NCBI GenBank assembly: GCA_963070105.1
Contig: OY718805.1
Span: forward strand, 7,918,001 to 7,982,000
Length of the DNA: 64,000 nt
Source of the DNA: Litomosoides sigmodontis
Lineage: Eukaryota; Nematoda; Chromadorea; Rhabditida; Onchocercidae
Direction of reading: 5' to 3'
Shown: in pieces, positions 48,018 to 63,936 of the stretch
Layout of the letters: each line of letters starts with the position of its first letter
Position numbering within the stretch: the first letter of the stretch is position 1
Notes under the pieces: generated by a model
What the model saw: the letters and a program-made list of their open reading frames with translations, nothing else
The model's database searches: none
What the model was told of the DNA's origin: nothing
Program-made: the position numbers and the translations under genes

Positions 48018-51000
48018 ATGTCAACTCAACGGAATATCAGCTATCCGGAGTATGTGTTTCATTTCACTCAAATTTCCGGACACACTTTAATTTTAAATTA
48101 GTACGGAAAGCACGGCAAATTTGTGTATTTTATTTATGCTACTTTCTCACTGGCTCACTATCAATGTTTTTTTTAGTTTATATTAGGTTTCCTGTCTCGT
48201 AATATACAACGAATCCGGAACCTGCCGAAAAAGTCGTGAATTTCACATTGGAATTTTTTTAAAAAAGAAACAAATATGCATTTTACAGGAATGACGTTAG
48301 TGCAGGGATGATGTTAGCCAGAAAACAGTTAACATTTTGCAAATGAAAATATTCCCTTATATTTTTACTTATTTCACTTACTGAAAAATTAATATCATGG
48401 CTTTTTCTTTTCTAAATTGTTAAAAAAAGTGACTATTCTTTCCTCACAGATAATTGTTATTCCTGTATAAACTGCGCTTTTTTTTGTGCAGGTTTTTGTG
48501 ATATTTTGTTTGCAGAACACCGGCTAATTCACATGTGTATTTGCGCCCACCATCATCTTTAAGTTTACCTTCGAATAGCGGTGATTCAGGTTTTTTGCCA
48601 TCAAGATATGGTAGTGCAACTACTTCGACGACAAATAGCCAAGCTGGAGTAAGGTAAATGATACATATATTTTTTTTCAGACTGAGTTGTTATCTTCTCG
48701 AAAAAAAAGCAAAAAATTATTTCCAATATCAATAAATGTAGAAATTCGTTCGAACGATTTTTTTTCTTTTCAATTTGCTATTAATAACATGGATCCTTCA
48801 AAATTTCAATTCAATTTTAGTTCTGCTTCCGGTAGCACATCCGTTGGTTCATCACCGATACCAACTGAACAGGACATTGATCAAGTATTGCGCAAAGCAG
48901 TCGAATTATTAACACTGAGAAACGAGACGCTCAAGTAATTCTTTGCTTACGTATGATAGGTGTTTTTGTTTTAATTAATGTATATTTCAATGTTTTTCAT
49001 GAAGAGTTCCGAAGTGATGAATATCAGCTCTCATTCATTACTCTTTAATTAGGCTTTTCCAGTGGAGCTTTTGGTAGCTTTACCATTAGTCATTAGCACA
49101 AATTTAGTTATAGTTCACACTATCAGTTTAGTTGAACATATTTCGAGATGTGAGCCAGATAATTTAAAATTTTGCTACTGCTTTTGCTAAATAACAAGCT
49201 TTATATTTTGCGGATTAACCGTCATGGAACAAGAAAGAACCGTCCGAATAATTTATATAAGCTGGTAAAAGTTATTTATGTTATAATTCTAAGTTATTTA
49301 TATTGTAATTTTTTTTGAAAAGTTATAATTTTGATAGATTGACATTGAAATGTTCATCATAAAACTACGAAGTGATAGCGCACTGTAAATTCAAATAAAA
49401 GTAAAAAAACTAGTGAAAAAAATGTACCTACGAGCGTTTAGTTAATATTTTCCTGTTGGATCGTTTGAATGTAAATGAAGTAGATGATGATAAATAAATG
49501 TGATATGAACTTGTGAATTTGGAAAAAAAAGGGATATCTAAGTGGGATAAGAGAGGTGGTTGATTGATTTGATGATTAGTTGATCGACTGCTATTGGAAA
49601 CACTGTCTTTCAATTGAATTAAGTGCAGAATTTTTTCTCGTCACTTTTTATGGATGTAACAGTTTGACTTATAAACTGAATGAAGCAGTTTTCTCTTTCT
49701 CCTTTTTTGCTCTGAAGAATTCATATACAATCACTAGGAGCCTTAAAATTTAGCAATAAGCTTTTTGCAATAAACGTCCAGACAAAATTGTTATACATCA
49801 AGTGTTCCTGAAACATTACAATTTTTTCCTACGACTTTCTGATGATATATTTTGCAGACATGCTGGTCTTTCGTCACGACTTGCTGATGTTCGATATTTT
49901 AGCAATGCTTCCGGTTTTTACGATTTCAATACAACGCATGCTACAACAAATGATATTGTGTTATATGAAAAGTTAGAATTGGCCTCGTTTTTCTTTTTCC
50001 TTATGTTTTTTTTCGTTCTTGAAGTGCATGTCGATCGAAACACAAATGTTCTGACTTAATGTCATATGAAAGTTGAATGAAAGGTTATCTTTTATTAATT
50101 TTCATTTTCTTCAAGATGTTTTATACCGATAAGACAGGTTTTGCTACACTTTGGTTTGCTATTTTAATATCATAGAACGTTTTACTGTCCTACTTGGAAT
50201 CGAAAGGTAAAAACGGAATTTATTCCGAGGCCTATAGTTGATTTTAACTGTCTATTTGTACGAATTGAAAACAGCGAATATTTTTTGCAATATTTTTACG
50301 ATATTTCTGCGCGATAAGAGTACCAGAATGATAAGTATTTTCATTTTTTTTTATGTATTTTAAAATATTTCAGACAACAAACGAATCATCTGCGATCGAA
50401 ACGCTTGCCACCTTTTGCACGTAAATCAAAACCGGATAGCTATAAAACGGTAGAAATTTTTTCCTTCATATATTTTCTGATTGTATCGTGGTTACTACTC
50501 ATCAAAAAAAAAACAGCAAAAAGCAGGCAAATCGGTTACCTCTTACGTAAAAAAGAAAAACAGTTGAAGACACTAATGTTGTGTAATATTAATTTGACAG
50601 AGTATTATTTATCGTCCAATCGTATTTATGCTATTTTCCTGCAATTTCATCCTTTCTTTTCCCAATTGAAGGTGATGTGTCAAGCTTGGCTCGAAAGTGG
50701 AATATGTAGTTTCGCGGAGAATTGTCGTTTCGCTCATGGTGAAGAAGAGTTGCGTCCTTGCAAGTACATATTTAATTTAGTTTACCATTACTGCTATTAT
50801 TAAAATTTACAAATGCATTCCTCCCGTTCTATAAAGCATTCTAGCAGGTTACCAACGAAAAATCCGAAGTATAAGACAAAATTGTGCGACAAATACACAA
50901 TGGTTGGACTTTGTCCATATGGTGATCGTTGTTTGTTCATTCATCCAGGGGCCTCAAATGCTTCTAATCCATATATACGCCCTGATCGGGTATGTTTTAC

Positions 51001-51830
51001 GCGTTTGCTATGGTAGCCTTGAAAATATTAGGAAGGATATAGATAATTTTCTGTAATTTATTTGAAACTATATTTACAATTAAAATCAACAGTACAGGCA
51101 ATAATTCTGCTAAATGAAGTTAAATTAACTGCACTGAAAAATGCAAATTAGATTAAGCTGAATTCAGTATTTGAAAATGCAACGCGAACGTGGTCTTTTG
51201 GCTTCCGTTAACAATGTTAATTCGAAATCTTCCCATACATCATTGTCGAATCGTGCGACAAATCGTCCACCACCATCTTGGCCGCTTGAGTCACCTGCAT
51301 TTTTTTCTGCTCATCGTGATCTGGACCGGCTATTTAAATTACAATATTTTACTGAAAACGTAAAGCCATTATCTAAAGATGCAGGAGAAATATTAGGTCA
51401 GTAATAATTTTAATTTCCATGTTATAAAATGAATTAGTTGCAATAACTATAGTGGCCGATTACAATAGATACAGTTATAGCAAATTTATTTCTAATCAAA
51501 TTTTGATTTCTTTTTTCTCAATATCATATTTTTTAAGCTGCAAAAAATTTGGACCATGCAGTGATTCTTAGCGATATCACTAATCAGACTATGGTATCTG
51601 CTAAAACTGCGCCGATTGCTGTATTGTCTGCTAGTAATTCGAAGGTAACTGCCACAACGCACGATAGCGCGGATTCAGGTATTTCATTTTGTGATTACGA
51701 ACAATTCAAATTCCAAGCAGCCCTCACTTCACAGTCGGATGCGTTGATATCATCGGATTATCCGTTTCAATTTGCTATTCACGCTGATAATCTCGCACGC
51801 TCACTAGCATGCGAATTCAAAGTCGATTAA
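48018..51830 (+). CDS. tandem CCCH zinc-finger RNA-binding protein, OMA/MOE-like
   Basis: Nine exons (48018-48049, 48516-48653, 48821-48934, 49858-49971, 50374-50449, 50672-50763, 50848-50989, 51168-51396, 51538-51830) join in phase to 409 aa. The first exon, MSTQRNISYP, has a GTATGT donor whose phase fits exon 2. Finger 1 is C161-x8-C170-x5-C176-x3-H180 (MCQAWLESGICSFAENCRFA then H); finger 2 is C202-x8-C211-x5-C217-x3-H221 (LCDKYTMVGLCPYGDRCLFI then H). Both fit the TIS11 C-x8-C-x5-C-x3-H pattern, and the lead-ins SYKTVMC and KYKTKLC are family-typical. The surrounding wording (YKTVMCQAW, FAHGEEELRP, LFIHP) resembles C. elegans OMA-1/OMA-2/MOE-3, which bind maternal mRNA 3'UTRs in oocytes. 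The N-terminus is Ser/Thr/Asn-rich and the C-terminal half has no recognised domain. An oocyte role is inferred. Confidence 0.88.
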
Positions 51831-54800
51831 GATTATCGGAAGCGATTGTACGGTCGAAGCTATCTAATATTTACTTGCTGAATGATCTTTCGGGTGTGCA
51901 TGTTTCAAAATCCTTGTTCATAGGCAACAATTCATCCACAATTGATTCAGATTTATAAATTCAAAGTTTGGCCTTTTTAGACTGAAATTTTAGATAAACG
52001 TTTCCAATAGGTTATTTCAATTATTGCTTATGTGATCGATTTGCTTTGTAAACTTTACATGGTGTATGCATATATATGTGTTTTCTGTTTTTGTAAACAG
52101 GTATTACAAAACCGGTGATTTGATTAATTTATATCATGTTAAATGACATGAGCATGTATTGATGATGCTTTAGAAGCAGGGTTACGATTTTAAATCAATT
52201 TGAAGCAGTCTGTTCTATTTGCCACTTTAATGTTTTATTATGCAAATGTTTCTTTTTTTATTAGTAATGGAGTTACTAATATTATTGCCGCTTCGTGCTT
52301 CCTGACAACGAAGATTGAAAGCTTGTAAAAAGGCAAGGCCAAAATCCGTGTACTTCAATATATTTATTTATAATGATGATTTGGGTCATGTGATTTCACG
52401 TAGTGCTACCGTCTTTCGGACAACACTTCAGGACCTGTTTGAATACATTTCGATAATATATCTGAGTTATCTCGCCATAGCAGTACAACTAGAGTGAACC
52501 AAATTATTTCATGAATTTAATCCTATTACTAATGTTTCCGACCACAACTTATAATGATTTTTGCTGATATAATTTTACTTTCTTGTTTCACCCATTAAAT
52601 TCTTATACGTTCAAAATTGTTATGTTCATCATGTTTGCTCTCTTACGGGTACGGAGACTTTGAGGACTGTAAATATGGTTAAAGAGTGAAATTAAATTTT
52701 TCGAAATTTACTCAAAATTTTTAACAATCTTTTGTAAAACTTGTCATTTGAAAAAATTCTATATCTTACGGTGGACATAGATTGCGTGGATGCGAATGTC
52801 ATAATTTTTGAAATTGTATGATCACTTCGAATTCATGTAGAACAATTTGATGCTAATAAGATGTACAGTGAATTTTACAGTAGGTTCACATAAGTTGTAA
52901 TAATTTATCATCTTTTTCCTCTCGTCTTCCACTCATTTTTCTCTCTTTTACAATATATTTCTATATGTTACGCAGTTCCTTCTTCACCGAAAACATTTGA
53001 ACGATTATTTCAATGCGTTTGCTTCTCCAAATTTCTTCCTATTTGTTACATGAAATTTGTGCACATATTTTCCCTACGTTAGAAGCATGAAAAATAATTA
53101 AATTAAATGATGTGTAAGAAGGAGTTATAATCAAAAAAAAAATTTTTAACGAGAAAAGAAAATTACTTTAAAATTAAGTAAAAATTATTAGGTTTTGATA
53201 TTTTCGCTTCCGTGTTTTTTTCCCTCTTTTTTAAGACCTAATATTTGAATGGTTCTCTTAAAGATATCAGAAGGGAAGAGGAAGGGATGTGAAATCCTGG
53301 AAGATCGTATTTGACTTCACTTAGCCATAGGAGAGGAAAGGATGACGAAGGATTAACCAAGTGGAAAAAATTTTTCAATCATTCTGACTTCAAATACTTC
53401 ATGTGTGTTATCTATGCTCCGATGCTAAATGCATGTGATATCTTATCATTTGATACTGATGAACAAGGAGCAGTTGGATATCATCCTGTTTTCACTTCCA
53501 TTTTACAAACCTATTTGGATGATCCGTATGAACTACTGACTTCTGTAATTTCTTCACTTAAATGATTCTCTTCATCACATCATTACTATCAATTTCAATT
53601 ATCATATGACACTGCCTGTATTTTATTGTAAACTATCAATGTATTCCAGTATTGTAAATTATATGCGTTTGTTTATTGAAAATTTCCTCCTTTCCCTCCT
53701 TTTTGTTTCAATCTTTTTTTTCCGTTGTGTTTTCAAAATGAGCACAACCACCGACTAACCTGTGTGTCTTATGGTATTTATGTCTATCGCATTTTGCATT
53801 GATTATGATTTTTTTTTTACGATATGTGCATTTTTACCTTTTCTTTTTCTGATAGAAGTACGCAGAGATGTACGTATGTGAGATAAATGTATTGAAATAA
53901 TTTCAATTGATATGAATACACATGTATAAAATTTTCAAATATATTAAATTTTTCCCTTAAATTGAAAATTAGAATTAATTTGTCATTTGCATTTTGCGAC
54001 CTTATTCAGTTTCGCTTCACAATTTCGTTTGTGCAAGGGCGCGCACATTTCGGCATTAGAAATAATGGTGTGAGAGGAAGAAATTGTAGACTAAATGAAG
54101 GCGCAAAATGATAATTTGAGTGCCAAAATAACAAATTAGAATGAGGAAAATATGATGTCATAGAATAAATGGATCAATTGATTCAACGAGGGAAATTTTT
54201 TAAATTTGTTTGCTAGGAATCTGCTAGTCAAAAATCATAATAACGATTGACGAAAAAGAGGAAAATTTGTGTCATCGATGAAAACTGCTAGAGCAGTGTA
54301 ACTAGCAAAAATTAGAAAATAGTAAAATTGACTTATATGGAATTTGTGATGGAATTTGAAATGTAAATCTATGAAAATTTGATAAAACAAAGTTGGAGAG
54401 GAAGAGATGATGTCATTGGTTTAGCCATGTTAGTTTGAAAGATAAGAGCATTATTAAAATCAAATTTACATTGTTTGTAAGTCCTAGAAGAGCATCGTGT
54501 AATACTTCAATTTACATTTTTTTTTTCAACGCAACGTGAACGAAGAAGTGAATTTGATATTAATTTGTAAAACAAATTTTTTTTTTGAAAAACAATTTTC
54601 CAAATATTTATTACAATCTATGTAAACAGACGCCTATAAATTTTTAGTAATTTACATACAGAAATATTTTCTAAATACCATACCACGACCAATATTCAAT
54701 CATTCAACAATTTTTTTTTAACCTTTCAAATTTCAATCATTGCTTGCTTCTAATGACATAAAATTTAGGACTAAATTATGAGCAAAATTATAGTACGAGG

Positions 54801-55769
54801 TGAAACGAAAAACGATAAAAGAAAATCGGGACAAGGTTATCGGGAAGCATAGTCGTAAATAATGATTGATAAGGGATCAATTATTGAGATAACTTATTTA
54901 ATTTCATCTATTTAAAATTAGTAAGCCGTGAGAAATTTCAGCGCAAAAATTATAATTTTAACATACCATAATCGAATGTTCATTGCTATCAATGATTATC
55001 ATTACCACTTGTTAACTATTCTTAAATTATGAATTTAAATAATTTTTAGAGCAATTAACTGAAAAAAAAAACACCATTATTTCAGTTACATCTATGCATA
55101 TCTTCTCTTAATGCGTAGTATTTTAGTATTTTTTGATCACTCAATAATAAAATACTTCTTTCATCGTTTGCCTCATTTTTCATTCTGTTTGACAAAAGGA
55201 ACCTCTCCACTCATTCAGCAATTTCAATTTACAGTAGCAACAGTTCTCTCAGCTAAACATTTATCATTTCAATCATTTATTCCTCCACTCGAAAGATATT
55301 AGTCTGATGCTGATTACTAAAGTTCATATATCATTCAAAATTAATCTACTCTTACGAAATATACAATTGAAATGGAAAATTATGTAAAGTTAGTGTGAAT
55401 ATAAAATTGAAGTAGCAAATTAATTTAAAATCAAGATGACTTTGTGAGCCATACATCTATCAGTAAGTTTATAACGCTACATTATTTTTACAAAACATCG
55501 TCACAAAATAAAAATTGTAGCAGCATGCAAAACTGTATTAACAAGCAAGAAATTATGATGCCATAAATTATGCAAGAAATGCATTACTTAAGTCATACTA
55601 GTTCTAGCAACAGTAACACAAATGCATTTCGAAATACCATTCCAATTTAAATTTAAATATGAAAATTTGCTCTGCTCCACCATTTAAATCAACAAAAACA
55701 ATACTGTTCACTTCACTTTACTGATTGGCAATCACTTATAAGCGGTGGGATGCCATGACAGCTGTAAAA
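51831..55769. other. intergenic region after the CCCH gene
   Basis: Includes the CCCH 3'UTR and AT-rich sequence. The only open stretch I would note is 53311-53565, listed separately. A 192-base open frame at 55111-55302 looks like chance. Confidence 0.5.
53311..53565 (+). CDS. short open frame, unrecognised
   Basis: An 84-codon frame with fairly protein-like content (KWKKFFNHSDFKYFM, GYHPVFTSILQTYLDDPYEL) ends at a TGA. A TTCACTTAG acceptor just upstream could make it a terminal exon. It may equally be a chance frame in a 3'UTR. No domain recognised. Confidence 0.22.
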   Translation: MTSLSHRRGKDDEGLTKWKKFFNHSDFKYFMCVIYAPMLNACDILSFDTDEQGAVGYHPVFTSILQTYLDDPYELLTSVISSLK

Positions 55770-57312
55770 ATGACCGAATCTGTTCCGGAAAATAAAACTA
55801 CCGCTCAACCGCCACTTATCAGTAATTTAAGAATTCAAAAAGTTCTTTAATTATGCGCTATTTCCCGAATCTTTTTATCATTTCTATCATCTACAAAAAA
55901 AAAACCGTCGTACGTTAATGCAGTTTGAATGAAAAATTGCTACATCCCCCAGCGACATACATTAATTATTCTTTCCTTATGGAACTTTACGTCAATTTAT
56001 AGCTTCGAACAAATTTCACTTAAGCGATTGACAGGGTCGGACTTTAGCAGAGCACATTGTCCGTTCGTCGTTTCCGGAAAGTGTGTTCCCATCGTGCCAG
56101 CACTTCTGATGCACAACTTTACGTCACCGTTAAATTTGAATAAATACACATACATTAATTATTCTTTCCTTACATTTCAGGAAAAGTCACAGTTAGCACG
56201 CTCAAAGCCAACGTATATCCACGACATAATCACTCAAAATAATACTAATAGTAATCAAGAGCAATGGGATATATTGCTTTTGCCGGTAAGTTAAAAATTC
56301 CATTGGTTCCTACCTGTCGTTTGATTAATTAATTAATGGATTTTCCTAGGTAACACTTGCTAGAACAGTGTATTTCAGCTCCTACTTACTGTTCATTACC
56401 ATATTCGCGTTTTTTTTTTATATTAAGGTTTTGGAAGATTTTTTTACAACTTCCAATGCTTTATCATGTCTTATATCGTTACTACCTCAACCATTGCGCT
56501 CTTTTGTTGATATTATCAATTCAATTCTAAATTTAAATCAAAAAGGCGATTTTAAATTTAAATCAAAAAATTTGAATATTTTAGCCACGACCACCTTATA
56601 ATGATGGTATGTTTCGACTACGCTTAACTTTTCCAAGTGATTATCCGTTCAAACCACCCCATTTACGCTTCATTACACCTATTTATCATCCAAATATCGA
56701 TGAAAAAGGACAAATGTGCTTGGCAATTTTGCAATACGATAACTGGAAACCGGGAATAAACATTGAAAATAGTTCGTTTACAACATTCAACTTTATTAAA
56801 TTCCACTCGTTTTATTTTGAATTAAACTGGAAATACCACACGGTTAGTGCCAACGCCATGTTTCTATAGGTAGAATGTTTTCTATGGACATATATGAACA
56901 CTATTTCGCAGTCCTTTTTAAAGTGAAAAAGACCTCATCGCATACTAAAACTGAAATTCAATAAATTTATAAAAAAAGCTTCCAAATATAACGACAATCA
57001 TTAACCTGCCTTCTTGTGCTATGTGCTTCCATACTTTATAACCCAAGCATTTTTACCTTTCAGTTATACAATCCTTAATCTTCCTACTCAACGACCCGGA
57101 ACCTGAACGTCCACTTCGCCAGCAAATTGCTGAACAAATCTACCAGGTAAAAGCATTTCGCAATGTTCTGCGCTTTAATCTCACCAGAAAAAAAACTCAT
57201 AGTCCTCTTCGTGCGACGGAAATACCGCACAAATTACAAATTACAGGATAAGCAAACATTTATAAATAAGGCCATCGAACATACCAAGAAACATGCCGAG
57301 AAAAAACCATGA
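55770..57312 (+). CDS. UBE2L3: ubiquitin-conjugating enzyme E2, UBE2L3/UBC-18 type
   Basis: Five exons (55770-55841, 56181-56285, 56585-56771, 57064-57146, 57247-57312) join in phase to 170 aa; human UBE2L3 has 154. The first exon gives [24 protein letters not shown], and the splice makes the helix-1 pattern [15 protein letters not shown]. The core has [14 protein letters not shown], the HPN motif at 94-96, catalytic Cys104 in KGQMCLAIL, and NWKPG. The fourth exon gives [20 protein letters not shown], and the last [23 protein letters not shown]2L3-type enzymes hand ubiquitin to cysteine-relay (RBR, HECT) ligases. Extra residues (NNTNSNQEQ) sit in the early beta-sheet loop. The third donor, A|GTTCGT, is weak but keeps phase. 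Confidence 0.88.
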
Positions 57313-57982
57313 CAAACACTTCATTGGAAAGAAAACAAGGAACTATTAATAATTAAATGGCCAAGAAATTTTGCAAAACTGTATTCGCCACATTTGGCAT
57401 CCTAATATGAGTTCATTTGCATTATTTATTTGACTCTTTAACTTATACTATGTGAAACGTAATTTAAAAAAAAACTGCAAATTTATCGAAAACAAATTGA
57501 AAAACAGGTGAAATATCCTTAGATATAAAATTGACGCATATATTTTTATTTATATATTTAGTGAAAAAAGAACAGTTTTCACTACCGTCAAACTTCAATC
57601 ACCAACAATGCGATGAATTCATCATACCACTTCGATTTGTAATAAGATTTGTACAGTGAAATATAACCTGAACTTACTGCAACTAAAGTACTTTCAAAAT
57701 TACCCATATTCATTTTTCAAAACCCCTGAACCATATGCAAATATGAGTGGGTTCCTAATTTATTTATCTCCTACTTAACACACTATTCAACATTTAATTA
57801 CCAATAAGAAGTCTAGGAGAAATTACTGTTTCAAATCAAAAAAAATAGCACAAAAATCGATACAACTGCATTCTATGGAAATGTTTTTTGTTACGCAGTG
57901 AAAACATATATGACAGTAAAAGTTGTTGCAATAATCAAACATGTACATCAAAAGTGGTCTGTAAGCATCGTCTGGTTGGAGG
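57313..57982. other. convergent intergenic region UBE2L3/RPA2
   Basis: 3'UTRs of the two convergent genes. No other exon or repeat array seen. Confidence 0.55.
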
Positions 57983-60264
57983 TCATGCATTGGCCGCATA
58001 ATGGTCATCATCTGAGGTAGCATAAATCAAACCTTCGGAAGCCAAATATTCAATATCTGCGGAAAATGTGAATGAATTGAAAAGATTTCTCGGAATACCA
58101 GTGCGTATATCATCAAGACTAGCTCCAATAACCGGATCTCCATTATTGCGCAAGAATTTAAATATCTGAAGGTTCAAGTTGAATGTTAAAATAGTCAGTA
58201 CACTTCGAAAAATACCTATCACTTCGCATTTTTTGGAATAATCCAAAAAAAAACACCTCAGCTTTTTGGCCAGTTAGTCCACGACAAGTGTTATCGGGAA
58301 CTGAATTAGAGGTACTTTGCTTCACTGCGTTACCAGCTACTTTCGGATTAGATCCAACATTGCCCCTCCAATCACTCGCCGATTTAGTTTGTCCTGTCCC
58401 TTCCTCATTTACACGTAGCATTGTACTCTCGGATATAGTTGCCCACTTTTCTGATAACGCTATGTCAGGTACATCCTAAACAAATTTAAAATCATAAAAA
58501 CAATTTTTATTTAAAAATTTACTAACATTGAAAGCAGTGAGCGCAATTACTATGATAATTTTAAATTAAAAAAAATTTCAAACTTTATTAACTGTGGAAA
58601 GAACAGTTATCGCGCAGATGCTTTGTCCTAGAAACAATCGACAGAAAAAATTTCCTTAATTAAGAAGTTACTGACAAACAACACAATTTTAGGATGGTAA
58701 ACATGCATAATATCAGCTCCAATTTACTTGGAGAAGTCATACTTTTGTGTAGAAGAGTCGAGCAAGCCGGGCTTCCAAGTGAAAAGCATCAATCTCCCTC
58801 TTATCCTCTATCTCTCGAACCTGCAATCCGATATATTTGGACATAAGTGAAAGTAATTATGAATGAATTCATCAAGCTGCTAGTATTTGAAGTTTCTGCA
58901 AAAGATAGAAGAGATCAATAAAGAGGTTACAGGGATTATTGCGACAGGGACTTCCCTCAGAATAAATATAATTGGTTGAGTTTTCGAAAACTCACATCAA
59001 AAGCGACAATACAAAGTCGTTCACTAAAACTTCGTAATTTTCCTACAACGGAAACATCTGTTCCCTCTACTACTGCATCAGAATTCGCAGCAGCACTTGC
59101 AAGCTGAAACATATAAATACACTGTCACATATTAATATCATACAACAGCACCAACAAAACTAATCAAACAAATTTCATTTAAAATGATAAACGATATAAA
59201 TAGCTCAAATAGATATAACTGCTGCAATGAGCAGTTTTGCAAACATCACAGAAGTATAAGAACTAACACGTCGATGAAAATTCATAGCAAGAGTAGTCTC
59301 TCAATCAATTCAGCAACATTCAAGGAGAGTATTTTCTTTACATAGAATTTTCGAAAATATATACCACCACTTCACTTTTCTAATGTGTTTTCGATTAAGT
59401 CATACTTTTTTAATGGCTCTTTTATATAATCAACAATCAACAACTGCAACCTTAAAAAAATTCAATTTGAACAATTTCTAATGAGATAATGAAAATGGAA
59501 AGCAGATACGATAAAAAGTACCACGCCTTTGTAGTGAATAATGAGGAATGCGGCACTCGTATCATGATAATCGGCTAATGTATATTCGATAGACTGACCT
59601 CCATCTGTTTGTAATGACTCTTTTACATTACCAACAACTCGAATCTTAAAATTAGATACATGTAGAAAGTTGTGATTTGGGCCACTATATCACCTTATGT
59701 AACCTTTGCAAGAAGCTCCTGCTGATAAATTTCAAGTGCATCACAACTACCAAATTACGCTTAGAGATAGTAAAAAAGAAAGCAAGAAAGTTAATTCCTA
59801 GATGTTGTAAAAAACGACAAGAAATGTATCTTCCCTAATCACTAGGTGTTTCCTCACTCCTCCATTTCAATTCATAATTTTTCACTCAATATCAGACAAA
59901 ACGATACCAAAAGTTACCCTCTAAAGTACCTGATAGTAAAAAAAAATAATACTATGGTTTGATATGGTGAAAATTTCTGTACGGTAACGACGACCATTTA
60001 CTATTACCTGTCTAACTATAATGATAATAGACTTTGCCATGCAGTAAATGTTGCAAATCTTACCGTACTGAAGGTGTATTTGCCAACTGTCATTTTCTCT
60101 TCATTATTTGCTAGCTGACTAAGATCTTTAATTGTAGCTGGAAAGGGTACTTTCTCCGTCTGTTGATTCTCTTTGAATCCATCAGCCTCCACAAATGATG
60201 CTTCACCCCAACCACCTGCAATTCCTGCATCATAGCTTTCTTCTGCCCATCCGATTCCATCCAT
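57983..60264 (-). CDS. RPA2: replication protein A 32-kDa subunit
   Basis: Minus-strand exons 60264-60064, 59644-59522, 59103-58996, 58820-58743, 58475-58257 and 58165-57983 join in phase to 303 aa (human 270). The N-terminus is Gly/Ala/acidic (MDGIGWAEESYDAG), the family's phosphorylation region. The OB fold runs from PFPATIKDLSQL through IRVVGNVKESLQTDGGQSIE and VSVVGKLRSFSERLCIVAFD to VREIEDKREIDAFHLEARL. A low-complexity linker leads to the winged helix: GLTGQKAEIFKFLRNNGDPV and the diagnostic end EGLIYATSDDDHYA. RPA binds single-stranded DNA in replication and repair; the winged helix recruits repair proteins. Exon 5 could use a later donor (GATAG|GTATTT), but GAG|GTGTTT keeps the family alignment. 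Confidence 0.93.
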
Positions 60265-60799
60265 TTCTCTCTCTCTTCAAATTTGAATGTATTATTGTTC
60301 TAAGTTCGAAATTACTATGAAATTACAATGCAATATAAATTCAACACAACTTACACACTGTAAAAATATGTGTGGTGTTATGCTTTAGATCTACAGGTAC
60401 AGTACAACGCAACATACGTAGTCATATCAATAATACTAAACCATGTTCACTCATCTATTACGATAAGTACTGTACCGCATAAGAGGGACGCTGTAACCCA
60501 CATAGCATCGCGGAAGAGGCAAACGACGATTAAGTACTTCAATTTTGCAGTTGGAGAATTTACGCGCTAGAAGAAAAGTCACCGTATGCCGATATTCCGT
60601 TTAGAAGTACTCATTTCTTCTAATAGCTTGAGGGATTGTCACATCTTGAAGTTTGTGGAAATGGTCGTATCAGTGGTTCTCTTCGTCTTCAGCTTCCTTT
60701 TTTTTTGTTCTTTGAAAAGATTTGTCTGAGATTTTTTCAAGTTTATCTATTTCAGGCTTTTTGCTACATAGGTGCATGTGAGAAGAAAGGAATAAGCGG
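60265..60799. promoter_or_regulatory. shared divergent promoter region RPA2/mL50
   Basis: About 535 bp between the start codons of RPA2 (-) and mL50 (+). TTTATCTATTTCAG ending at 60755, 45 bases before the mL50 ATG, could be a spliced-leader acceptor. No specific promoter motif is identified. Confidence 0.5.
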
Positions 60800-63042
<2,243 letters not shown>

Positions 63043-63492
63043 CTGTTAGGTTTCTCTTAATGATTTTATATAAATCGAATTGATGTTTTTTCTTTAATAA
63101 CAAAAGCACTTGTAATATCCACGTTCTTTTTTATTGGACATATGATTCTTAAAAATTGGATATTATTTCAAAATTTAGTGAAATGGTTCCTTTTTTGCTT
63201 ATGGTTTTTTTCCATTTTTTTTCGAGCTAATTCTAATTTTGGTGAAATACGAAGTCATTGCCTCATGAATGTTGCCTGCATAAAATAAAAATTTTTTAAA
63301 CCAATAATAATTGCATCTGTAATGCTGTAAATGGAATATTTTTTTAGTCCATTACTTTTGCTTCTAAATTTTCAATTCTGTTAATCGAAGTAACTTTCTT
63401 GAGTTGTGTTGTTAAATTTTTTTGTTGGTGAAACTATTTGTGATCTTACAATAAGATATAAATATTACTGTAAATTCATTTTTTTCCGGCAG

Positions 63493-63584
63493 ATGGAAGG
63501 TATCCATTATATGCATTAAATAAAGCAAACACCGTTAATCTTGTGCATAAGATCCAAGGACCAGAAGACACTCGTATAATTTGA
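63493..63584 (+). CDS. orphan terminal exon candidate (+)
   Basis: TTTTTTCCGGCAG acceptor, then an open frame encoding GRYPLYALNKANTVNLVHKI and QGPEDTRII, stop at 63582-63584. It begins in phase 2. It could be an alternative last exon of the gene to its left, or part of an unrecognised gene. Confidence 0.3.
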
Positions 63585-63650
63585 ATATCGGTTAAATCCT
63601 GTAAGGTGAATATTTGTAGCAGATGAAAGTTTAAAATGCAATCAATGCTT

Positions 63651-63936
63651 TTACGCTACATGTTGGATCGTAAATTTACAAGCAGATGAAAGGGTGACAT
63701 TCAGTATTGCTGTAATAAATCACAGCGCTATGCCTCAAACACAATACAGACTAGAAATTTCTTTGAAACGAATAAATCAGTGGAAATCAATGAAACACAT
63801 AATACAATGTTCATAATCTCTAGCACTAGCTTATGTTTGGCTTTCGAACTTAAAAATCCCACTTGGAATTTCAATGATTTCACTTACAAGCTGAACTCCT
63901 AGCAACCGATACCGCCCAGGTCTTCGTATCTTCCAG
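63651..63936 (-). CDS. two terminal exon candidates of an unrecognised minus-strand gene
   Basis: Minus-strand exons 63936-63888 (LEDTKTWAVSVARSSA, donor GTAAGT) and 63709-63651 (ILNVTLSSACKFTIQHVA, stop TAA) join across a phase-1 junction that makes Ser. The composition and splice sites look genuine. The rest would lie beyond the right edge. No family recognised. Confidence 0.4.
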
